Assembly (NCBI RefSeq): GCF_019175285.1
Contig: NC_056525.1
Span: 137,913,752-137,977,751, forward strand
DNA from: Sceloporus undulatus
Taxonomy: Eukaryota; Chordata; Lepidosauria; Squamata; Phrynosomatidae
Direction: 5' to 3'
Length of the DNA stretch: 64,000 nucleotides
Shown here in pieces: positions 14,452 through 22,768 of this stretch. Each line of letters begins with the position of its first letter. Positions within the stretch are counted from its first letter, which is position 1. Made by a program: the position numbers and the translations under genes. The notes below the pieces were generated by a model. That model did not search any database, had not been told where the DNA came from, and saw only the letters and a list, made by a program, of their open reading frames with translations.

Positions 14452-17400
14452 GTAATATGGGACCTCAAAATGGAGGACAAGACAGATAGATAGATAGCTG
14501 AGACCCCAAGGACTCTCCAGTCCAGTCTCCTGCCATGCAGGAACTCCCAATCAAAGCACCCCTGTCAGACAGACAGATAGATAGCAGGTCTTCTGCCATG
14601 CAGGAACTCCCAATCAAAGCACCCCTGACAGACAGACAGATAGATAGCAGGTCTTCTGCCATGCAGGAACTCCCAATCAAGGCATCCCTGACAGACAGAC
14701 AGACAGATAGACAGATAGCTGAGACCCCAAAGGCCATCCACTCCAACCCCCTTCTGCCATGCAGGAACTCTCAATCAAAGCATCTCTGACAGACAGACAG
14801 CTGAAACCCCAAGGACTATCCAATCCAACCCCATTCTGCCATGCAGGAACTCACAATCCAAGCCCCGCCTGTGACAGATGGCCATGCAGCCTCTGTTTAA
14901 AGACCTCCAAAGAAGGAGACTCCATCTCATTCCAAGGCAGCATATTCCACTGTTGAACAGCTCTTACTGTCAGGAAGTTCCTCCTAATGTTGTTATTATT
15001 GTTATTAACATTTGTAAAGGTTGCACAGTGCTTTACATAGTAAGGGTCCAATAAAATAGGGGGGGGGGGAATAAAAACCTGCCAAGCGCCGTACAATCTA
15101 AAACAACAACATTACATGATTAAAGTATCTCTTAAATAATACTATTATTCAATGTTGAGGTGGAATCTATTTTCCTGTAGCTTGCATCCATTGCTCTGGG
15201 TCCTAGTCTCTGGAGCAGCAGAAAACAAGGTTGCTCCCTCCTCAGTATGACATTCCTTCAAATATTTAAACAGGGCTATCATATCACCTCTTAACCTTCT
15301 CTTCTCCAGGCTAAACATACCCAACTCCCTAAGCTGCTTGTCATAGGGCAATATTAAGATAGAACCTGTTTTCCTGTAGTTTAAATCAATTGCTTCAAGT
15401 CCTAGTCTCTGGAGAAAGAGAAGACAAGCTTGAGAGCCAGTGTGGTGTAGAGGCTTGAGTTTTAGACTACAACTCTGAAGACCAAGGTTCGGTTCCCAGC
15501 TCAGCCATGTAAACCCACTGGGTGACCTTGGGCAAGCCACACTCTCTCAGCCTCAGGAGAAGGCAGTGGCAAACCTCTTCTGAACAAATCTTGCCAAGTA
15601 AACCCTACGATATAATAGCAATAGCAAATACATTTCTATACCGTTTACCAATGCACTAAGCAATTTACAAAGTATAAGCTAATTGTCCCCAGCAAGCTGG
15701 GTACTCATTTTAGCAACCTCTGAAGGATGCCAGGCTGTCAACCCTGAGTCCCTGGCTGGTATTGAATTCATAATCTTTGGTTTATGACTGAGTGGCTGCA
15801 GTACAGGCATTTAACCACTGCACCACCAGGGTATGTTCACCTTAAGTCAGAAGCAACTTGACAGCATGTAACACACACACATCACCCTCAATATGACATC
15901 CTTCCAAATAGTTAAACATGGCTATCACATCACCTCTTATCCTTCTCTTTCCCAGGCTAAACTTATTGAGCTCCCTAAGCCGTTGCTCATAGGTTTGCAG
16001 ACCTTTCAGCATTTTGATCCACCTACTCTGGACACACACCAGCTTGTCAACATCCTTTTTGAATTGTGGTACCCAGAAGTGGACATAGTATTCCAGTATT
16101 TGTTGCAAAGGGAACATTGTTTTGGGCACCTAGTTCATAAAGTTGCACTAGATATAATATTTAGAATCATAGAGTTGGAAGAGACCACAATGGACATCCA
16201 GTCCAACCCTCTGTCAGTCAAAGCATCCCTGACAGATGGCCATCCAGCCTCTGTTTAAAGACCTCCAGAGAAGGAGACTCCACCACTCTCCGAGGGAATG
16301 TGTTCCACTGTCGAACAGCCCTTACTGTCAGGAAATTCCTCCTAATGTCATCCAGGTCATCCATAAAGATATTGTGTAGCACTGGGCCCAGGACAGAGCC
16401 CTGTGGGACCCCACGCCATTGTTGAGCACCTTTGGGTTCGGCTGTTCAACCAGTTACAAATCCATGTAACAGTTACCTTACTATAGTTATCATACTATAT
16501 TTTTACCAATATTTGATGTTATACTAGTTTGTAACCTTTCAGGTTATGTACAAGTTCAGCACAAATCAATTTTCCTGTTAAGTATGCTAATAAGATGAAG
16601 AATTTATGGAGATCATCATAGTAACAAGTTGTTTGTTTCTTTGTCTTTTGGCAAAACATGATATAGCTCTAGTAATTTGGGTTTGAGAGGTGCATCTGTC
16701 ACAGTGATTCCCAAACGTTGGTCCTCCAGGTAGTTAGAAATTCTGGGAGCTGAAGTCCAAACCAACTGGAGGACCAAAGTTTGGGAACCTAGACTAGTGG
16801 TCCCCAAACTCTGCTCATTAAGGGATTTTGGACTTCAGCTCCTATTGGCCAACATAGCTGAGGCTTCTGGGAGCTGAAGTCCAAAATCTCTTAAAGGGCA
16901 CAGTTTGGGGGACCACTGGTCTAGACTCTAGAGCAGTGGTTCTCAACCTGTGGGTCGTGACCCCTTTGAGGGTCGAACGACGTTTTCACAGGGATCACCT
17001 AAGACCACCAGAAAACATATATTTATGAAATAGCAGTGAAAATAATTTTATGATGGGGGGGTCACCACAACGTGAGGGACTGTATTAAAGGGTTGCAGCA
17101 TTAGGAAGGTTGAGAACCGCTGCTCTAGACGAGCTTCACACATGCTAACTGTGGTAATGAACACTTGCTCAAATATTTTTAAATCTATGTTTGAACTGTC
17201 ATTTTAGCATCTGAATGTTAGTCTTTTAAGTAATATTTATGCCACTGTGTTTGAGAAAAACTTTCTCAGCATGTTATACAAACGGGAACTCTTACCTTCT
17301 TTTTTCCCTTTAGATAAGAAACTGGAATTTGGCACGACTGCTTCAGAAGACACTATAACAGAAACGACTGTGTATGGAACACCAGGCTCAGATTTTAGCG

Positions 17401-17504
17401 TCACAACAGTAGTGAAATATAAAGCAAACTTTGTGCCTTATACAACTCGTATATATAATTACGTACGATCCTTTTTTGATGACAGTGCTAAAAAAGAAAA
17501 GTAA
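14301..17504 (+). CDS. SMIM26: SMIM26, small integral membrane protein 26 (2 exons)
   Basis: A 113-residue mitochondrial inner-membrane microprotein, linked in published work to complex I function. Exons are 14301-14451 and 17314-17504. The split codon (G + AT, Asp51) restores frame and 342 bp end in TAA. Exon 1 starts MASAVVWKRRAALMYTVGTW. A single membrane segment spans about residues 11-29 after a basic WKRR. Exon 2 ends with VTTVVKYKANFVPYTTRIYN, matching the human pattern VETVVTYKEDFVPNTEKILN (recalled). Human SMIM26 is 95 aa, so this copy is longer, with extra polar and acidic residues between the membrane segment and the conserved tail. Its place between SEC23B and DTD1 is the expected one. 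The start has a strong context (G at -3, G at +4). Confidence 0.92.
14487..14870. repeat. VNTR built from CR1 3' end, in SMIM26 intron 1
   Basis: Units begin atgcaggaactcccaatcaa at 14535, 14598, 14661, 14759 and 14841. Spacings are 63, 63, 98 and 82 bp. Each unit contains a CAGA/GATA run (cagacagacagatagatag). Unit text equals the reverse-oriented CR1 terminus (caatcaaagcatccctgaca). The array keeps frames open on both strands, which is a by-product, not coding. Confidence 0.85.
14870..15420 (-). mobile_element. CR1 LINE, ORF2 C-terminus, split by a SINE tail
   Basis: The minus strand reads KRRLRGDMIALFKYLKECHT and LFSAAPETRTQSNGCKLQEN, then LTVRAVQQWNMLPW and SLEVFKQRLHGHL, the classic CR1 end. 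A block at about 15000-15130 (acatttgtaaaggttgcaca, G-run, cgccgtacaatc) interrupts it. Lies in SMIM26 intron 1. Confidence 0.85.
15428..15612 (+). repeat. MIR-like tRNA-derived SINE, split
   Basis: Head gagagccagtgtggtgtaga, B-box-like ggttcggttcc, then gaccttgggcaagccacact and ggcagtggcaaacctcttct. Its tail (cttaagtcagaagcaacttg) reappears at 15840 after an inserted Sauria SINE. Confidence 0.75.
15613..15833 (-). repeat. Sauria-type SINE
   Basis: The reverse complement starts accctggtggtgcagtggtt and aaatgcctgtactgcagcca, the Sauria SINE tRNA-like head, and contains tgagtacccagcttgctggg. These SINEs are known to be mobilised by BovB-type LINEs. Nested inside the MIR-like SINE. Confidence 0.75.
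15885..16460 (-). mobile_element. CR1 LINE fragments
   Basis: The minus strand reads LRELNKFSLGKRRIRGDVIA plus MFNYLEGCH, and a 3' end near 16163-16350 (agaatcatagagttggaaga inverted, ctgacagatggccatccagc). 16350-16460 continues with other CR1-like text. At least two insertions in opposite register. Confidence 0.75.
16702..16795. mobile_element. hAT-like MITE 1 of 3
   Basis: cagtgattcccaaacgttgg and, inverted, gttcccaaactttggtcctc form the terminal repeats of a roughly 90-bp element. Confidence 0.6.
16796..16919. mobile_element. hAT-like MITE 2 of 3
   Basis: agtggtccccaaactctgct at the left and the inverted cagtggtcccccaaactgtg at the right. Internal halves (ttggacttcagctcc / ggagctgaagtccaa) are also inverted, so it folds back along its length. 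Confidence 0.65.
16934..17122 (+). mobile_element. SPIN hAT element (non-autonomous)
   Basis: Opens cagtggttctcaacctgtgg, then gtcgtgacccctttgagggt and cacctaagaccaccagaaaa, and closes aaggttgagaaccgctg. This is the SPIN_NA layout. The 8-bp target duplication ctctagag / ctctagac (16926-16933 and 17123-17130) differs at one base. SPIN is documented as horizontally transferred among tetrapods, including lizards. Confidence 0.9.
17314..17504 (+). CDS. SMIM26: SMIM26 exon 2 and stop
   Basis: The acceptor ttttttcccttttag-like tract ends at 17313. It encodes residues 51-113: DKKLEFGTTASEDTITETTV, YGTPGSDFSVTTVVKYKANF, VPYTTRIYNYVRSFFDDSAK, KEK. An ATTAAA signal near 17732 could end the transcript. 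The open frame extending upstream to 17247 is intron. Confidence 0.92.
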
Positions 17505-18435
17505 ATGAGTCTGAGTACATCGACTCCACATTTCAAATGTTATCCTATATTGAAGAATATATACCTGTGTCAAGATATTTTATGGTGAAGAATCGAATTC
17601 CCTATGTTAACATCCAAAGTTAAACTAATTTGAAAGGTATGTTAACTGTCAGCAGTTGCTCTTAAAAACTCAGTGGGTTTCTTCAGTTGCCTCACAGAGG
17701 ATTGCCATAGATTTGAATTTGTTTTCACCTATTAAAACTGGATTGCTATTTCAATGCATTTCTTTGTTTCTTGTGTGTTTGAAAAGAACAAAATTTAAAC
17801 AGCCAGGATAAGTAACTATCAGGGTCATGGTCTTGCCTTGCTTAACTGATGCCATACTTATTGCTGTGTTTGAACATAAGTGTGTAAATATGGGATATGG
17901 GTTATGATACTTTATTGGTGAATCAGAGAGAAGTACAGATTGTGTATCATGTGCAGCCTGGGATAATGAGCAGATTCTTGGGGAAGATGTATGAGTTGTC
18001 ACTTACCAAGGGCGTTATTATGGGAATCCGTAGCTTGGTACAGAGTGGAAATATAAAGAGGCCAGAACTGAGGAAAGAATATATTTTGAATTCTGAAAAA
18101 TGGGGTAAAGGCTTTTGTGATGGGTGAATTGTTTGAAAAGAATAATTGGGGAAAATGCCTCAGTCCTGACAACAATCATGAACTGTGATTTACTCTGCTT
18201 GCTGGATAAAGCTTTTCTGAGTTTACTGAAGGCTTGTGTTCCTGAGCTGGCGTTAGCCAGTACATTACCATAACCTTGGTGGCTACCAGCTTGAGGATCT
18301 TTTGTTTTAGGTTAGGAGTATGCATCCATTGCCCATTTTAGTTTATTTCCCCCTCTACACACCTCATAAGCTGCAATGTAAGTCCGGTCATGACTGGAAG
18401 TGCTGTTGCATCACTTCTGGTTTTGGAATTGGCTT
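17505..18435. other. SMIM26 3' UTR and intergenic sequence
   Basis: SMIM26 3' UTR runs to a possible ATTAAA signal near 17732. The remainder is A/T-rich unique sequence with no recognised gene or repeat. Confidence 0.5.
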
Positions 18436-18613
18436 AAGTAAGGGCTGTTCGAGAGTGGAACACACTTCCTCGGAGTGTAATGGAGTCTCCTTTGTTGGAG
18501 GTCTAAGCAGAGGCTGGCCATCTGTCGGGGATGCTTTGATTGAGAGTTCCTGCATAGCAGAAGGGGTTTGGACTGGATGGCCGTTGGGGTCTCTTCCAAT
18601 TCTGTGATTCTAA
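18436..18613 (+). mobile_element. CR1 LINE 3' end
   Basis: ggctgttcgagagtggaaca, cttcctcggagtg, ctggccatctgtcggggatg and ttggactggatgg are followed by ctcttccaattctgtgattc, the usual CR1 terminus. Confidence 0.85.
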
Positions 18614-19685
18614 GTACAGCTGATGTTTGCACCGGATAGGTTGATAGTGGTAGTGGAAGGTGAGGGAGCCTTAACCACAACATTTTTGTGATGTTTTGAG
18701 ATCTGGGCTCATGATTTTGTTTTAATTTGGAGGGCTTCAGAGACTGCAAAGGAAGTTCCATGGGCCCCAATCCTTGCTCTGGTCAAAGTCTTGCTCTTAA
18801 AATGGGTCTGTTAACCAAAACAGTCATCTGTAACAGATGCCCTGGAGGTAAGAGAAACCCCATCTCCTTAAATTCTCAGTTTGACAGGATTTCTGTTATC
18901 CCTCCTAAATGCAAACCATGTGAATGAGCTCACTAACTTGCAATATGAATTAGCTGCAGTGCTGAAACCAAGGATGATAACTCCAGGTTTCCCCCCAGCT
19001 TGGATGGTTTTCAGCTGTCCACCATCCAGGAGTCAAAAAACATAAATTGTTGTAACACTTTTACTATTCCTTCCCATCTGCTTCATATGTTCAAACATTT
19101 AGAACATGAGTCTAAACTGGGCAGTTTTTTTTTAATTTAAAAAAATCATCTAAATTTAATCAACAGATTGCAGTTCAATCAACTGGTTGCTAAAGGTGCT
19201 AAAGCAGAACAGGAAGAATGAACAACGAAACATAAGTTCTCAAAAGATTGATTTTCCTGCCACAATTGTAACCTCCTTAGAGGTAGCTAATACTGTTCTT
19301 CAACTCCTAAAACATGAGAAGCCATGCATGTGAATTATGCAAGTCCCAGTCCATGAAGAGGCTTTACAGCTTCACAATGTGGAGTGAGAAGGAGGCAGCC
19401 AATATTACTGCTTGGAAATATCGTCCCCTCCTATTTCAGCAGGTAAAGCATCTTCAAGTAGAAACCCTCTGGAAAGCTCATCCCAGTTTCCTAGAAACTG
19501 CAATAGCAAGAATGATGGTAGTGTTACCCATGCTGGTTTCATATAAATTTTGGAATCAATGATAACCCTTGGATGACCCCTGGCCAGACTCCACGCCTGT
19601 CCTCCATTACTGGCAAGGCGATAAGTCATGTACACCTCTCCTAAGGGAGTTCTCACCTTAACATCTTAGAAGGTCTGGGAAGTCG
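18614..19685. other. Intergenic, no recognised feature
   Basis: Several short open frames, none protein-like. No repeat family recognised. Confidence 0.4.
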
Positions 19686-19689
19686 CATG

Positions 19690-20290
19690 AAGGGATTATC
19701 TTAAGCCAGGAAGAGTAAAATATTTACCTTCCCCGGAGCTATCACCCCTCCTCGAGTCTGTTGTCCGAACAGCTTAAGTCCTAGATATTATCAGAGCCAG
19801 ACATCCAGGTGAAAGAAAGCAATTAAACACCTTTGTTCCAATCACCAAAACTCTCTGCCCTCTGGCCAGATTTGGCCTATAAAAAGTCCCCACTTTTGCT
19901 GCTCAAGGCGCCATTTGCAAGGTCTACTTACTCCACGTCAGTCAGACCTCTGTTCTGGTAGCCGGCATTTCTGCTCAAACCCACGTTGCGGAGCAGACTT
20001 GCCTCACTGTCCATCACCACTCCATTCGCTCCCCGGAGGGAATCTACATTCTGGTAAGCATCACCCTTAGTAACGCCTGAAATCTGTTCCTATTTTCCAA
20101 CCCTGATTTTCCTGAGTCCTGAGTGTTTGTGTGAGTGTATGCGCAACGCATGTGTTTTTCCCCTATTGCAATAAATTAGACATCTAGTTATTAATATCCG
20201 TCTCAGCTTTATTTATTGGGATCCCCTGGTCTACTCCGTATACATATCGGGAGGGCGATCTCAGTGGGCTCTTGTAGCCAGCCCCTCTTG
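19690..20290 (+). mobile_element. Solo-LTR-like fossil
   Basis: Looks like a long terminal repeat: a TATA box (tataaaaag, 19879) after a CCAAT-like caatcacc, a GT-rich stretch (gtttgtgtgagtgtatg) and an AATAAA (20170) before a short U5-like tail. No internal genes flank it, so it is read as a lone, broken relic of a retrovirus-like element. Boundaries are approximate, family and age undetermined. Confidence 0.5.
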
Positions 20291-21529
20291 CAATATTTGA
20301 GCTAAACTACAATAATAAAATTCCCCTAAACGGACCCTTGGCTACAGTAGCTAAGTACATTACTCCTAAAAGAAGTTGCAGCTAAGAATAACAGTCATTG
20401 CCACAACTTACTATTTTCCCCAAATGGCAAGGTTTGGACTTTAACCATCTACTCCCTTAAACAAAATTCTGGAAATTCACGTGAATTCATCATTGCCAAA
20501 GACAATTTTCAAAATATAAAAGAGGAAAACTACAAAATAGCATTAGGGTTTTTCTGTTCACCATGGTATGTATAAGTGTAAATGTCAGTACCTTGCTCTA
20601 AGTAAAATAGCTGCAGTGGTAAAAAAGGACCATACCATCACAGGATGATGATGTAAGTGTGATTTGCTTGGACAGTAGCTATCATGGTATGTTGAAACAC
20701 ACCAGCATTTTGGAATTAAATAAGTATGTAGAAGAAAGACCGGAATAATTAAACTGCTGTGCAAACCTAAATGAAAAGAATGAGTGTATATTCTTTTGTT
20801 ACAAACACAAATACGCTTTTAAAGAATATCTTTGGAAGCTTATGATTTTCAATCCCACAAACTTTCCATTCCTCCTAAATTTCTAACCTCTTGCAAAGAA
20901 ACGCACACTCAGCCCAGTGGTACAAATAGCTATCTTTTGGGGGGATACAGCTGAATGACTGCACCTGCCTCTGTTTCCTATTCTCTACTTCAAGGTTGGT
21001 GCCCTTCACATGTTTTGGATAACTCTCATAAGTAGCATCTAGCATGGCTAATGGTCAAGGATTTTGGTAATTGTGGTCCAAAGCAAATGGAGGGTATCAG
21101 GTTGCCCACCACTGTTTTACAAGTCTCCCATTGCACTAACTTGGGTGTGCGGCTCATTTGAAATACTGTAACCGGTTCATTAATTTGTCAAGTTGTCAGC
21201 TCTTAGACCGCCTCCCCCCAATGCCCTGCTTCATTGAATGCCTTGATTAACAAGTTAGTTCTAATGCATTAACAGATGTTTTAGAAGGTTAGAATTTGAT
21301 TGAGTGGATGGCTCTTCTTCTGGCAGATTCAGTATAAGATCTAAGGAGAGGGAGGATTAGAGTTGGAGGAAATGCAATACTTAGATTTGTTGCTAGCTAG
21401 CGGCAGCAGAATGGCTGTGAAGCAACAGAAGAGCTCAGATTGGAGAGCAACCGAAGAATGGAAAAGAAGAAAAGTGAGCAGTGGAATGGAAAAGCGGAGT
21501 GGTTCGTTTAGTTATGGCCCAAACAGAAG
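20291..21529. other. Intergenic, no recognised feature
   Basis: A/T-rich sequence without protein-like frames. The part near 21000-21110 has MITE-like words (ggattttggtaattgtggtc). Confidence 0.4.
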
Positions 21530-21756
21530 GCCAAAATAAAGCTGCTTCTGGTCACTTTGGAGGTATGCTGTTTAAATGACACTCGCATCTTAAGAGGCCA
21601 GAAGCTGCATCAAAGCTGCGCTCCAGTCCTTAGGACTGGAGCATGGCTTTAGCATGGCTTCTGGCCTCTTAAGATGTGAGTGTCATTTAAACAGCATACC
21701 TCCAAAGTGACAAAGCAGCTTTATTTTGGGCCTGTCTGCTCAGGCCTCAGTTCCAA
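21530..21756. mobile_element. Foldback MITE (AAAATAAAGCTGCTTC family), copy 1
   Basis: The arms (ccaaaataaagctgcttctg, tcactttggaggtatgctgt, ttaaatgacactcgcatctt) are repeated inverted at the right end (aagatgtgagtgtcatttaa, acagcatacctccaaagtga). The centre near 21635 is tccttaggactgga. Nearly the whole element is one hairpin. Same family as 40270-40512. Confidence 0.85.
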
Positions 21757-21814
21757 GCAGCTATGTCTCTTACCGACTGTCCGGCCCTTTAGCCCTTAAG
21801 AAGCTGCCTGTTCT

Positions 21815-22015
21815 GGTGTGCCTTGAAGTCATTCCCGACTTAGGCGACCCTAATAACCTTTCATGAAGTTTCCTGGCAAGTTTCTCCAGAGGGGTTTGTC
21901 ATTGCCGTCCCTGAGGCTGAAGAGAGTTGACGGCTCAAGGTCATCCCAGTTCCATTGACCGCTGCTGAGATTCAAAACCCTGGCCTCGGCTTTCCAGCCA
22001 CCAACATGCATGTAA
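21815..22015 (-). repeat. MIR-like SINE
   Basis: The reverse-oriented tail and body: gtgccttgaagtcattcccg, acttaggcgaccctaataac, agaggggtttgtcattgccg. The head is truncated. Confidence 0.7.
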
Positions 22016-22171
22016 GGACATAGACTGAAGAGTCTACGAACGCTCATGCTACACTTCCTGTGACTTTCTTTAATACCCTAAATATGATACCAGTCTTTCT
22101 TTTGCGTAAGCTTCTTTGCCACCAGATTTCTATCTAGCTTCAGCGATCACTTCCCTTACAAGGCAAAATAG

Positions 22172-22370
22172 GTCCAAAACACACTGCAGAAAACCATCTG
22201 GTCATCTCTTGAGGCTGCTTCACTGCCCTGGCTCAGTGCTAGAGGGAATCACTGGGAAATGTAGTTTATGGTGGGCACCAGATCTCCTCCTCTGCAGAAC
22301 GGCTCCATGTCTCACAAAACACCGCTCCCAGGATCCCTGCATTGCGCCAGGGCAGCAGTAAAATCCCTGT
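22172..22370. mobile_element. MITE of the CTGCAGAAA/CCCTGGC family
   Basis: cacactgcagaaaaccatct, cttcactgccctggctcagt and, inverted on the right, ctccaggatccctgcattgc-type text resemble the element at 33405-33530. A further fragment lies at 22500-22590 inside the DTD1 upstream region. Confidence 0.5.
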
Positions 22371-22599
22371 TCTGCCTTCTTTCAATATTTAAGTCAAATT
22401 AGTATTTGTCCCCCCTTCATTTTGACATAAGTCCCCTTTCACTCAAAGGTTTCTGATCTATATGGTCAATATAACTTTGACCTTGAAACACTACTACAGT
22501 ATTTTCCGCCTACAGAGCACGCCCTGGTGCCACAGCAAAACTACAGTTCCCAGATTCCATAGCACAGAGCCAAAGCAGTAAAAGTTATGACGAGCGGGA

Positions 22600-22724
22600 A
22601 ACTCGGAAGTTGGGGCGACTGACATGAGTCTGTTTTACTAAGTCTAAGCTGGAGGGGCGGTGTCCTCGCGATCGTCGGCGGCGGAAGATCCTGATCCTGG
22701 ACGCGCTCGGAGCGGGCCCCCATC
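22600..22724 (+). promoter_or_regulatory. DTD1: DTD1 promoter and 5' UTR, GC-rich and TATA-less
   Basis: CpG-containing sequence (ctcgcgatcgtcggcggcgg) lies directly before the DTD1 ATG at 22725. No TATA box is seen. Just upstream (22500-22590) lies a fragment of a common repeat, so the unique promoter is short. Confidence 0.5.
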
Positions 22725-22768
22725 ATGAAGGCCATCATCCAGCGCGTCCACTGCGGCCAGCGTCACAG
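22725..22768 (+). CDS. DTD1: DTD1 exon 1 (44 bp, expected 43)
   Basis: As written it reads MKAIIQRV and then leaves frame. Dropping one of the two C's at 22748-22749 gives MKAIIQRVTAASVT plus a G. That fits the human start MKAVVQRVTRASVT (recalled) and makes the Val codon with TT from exon 2. The donor is cacag|gttcct. Confidence 0.85.

Noticed and set aside
14465-14789. Repeated-peptide frames on both strands (MQELPIKA and SCMAEDLLS types)
   Set aside because: They are translations of the CR1-derived VNTR, not genes.
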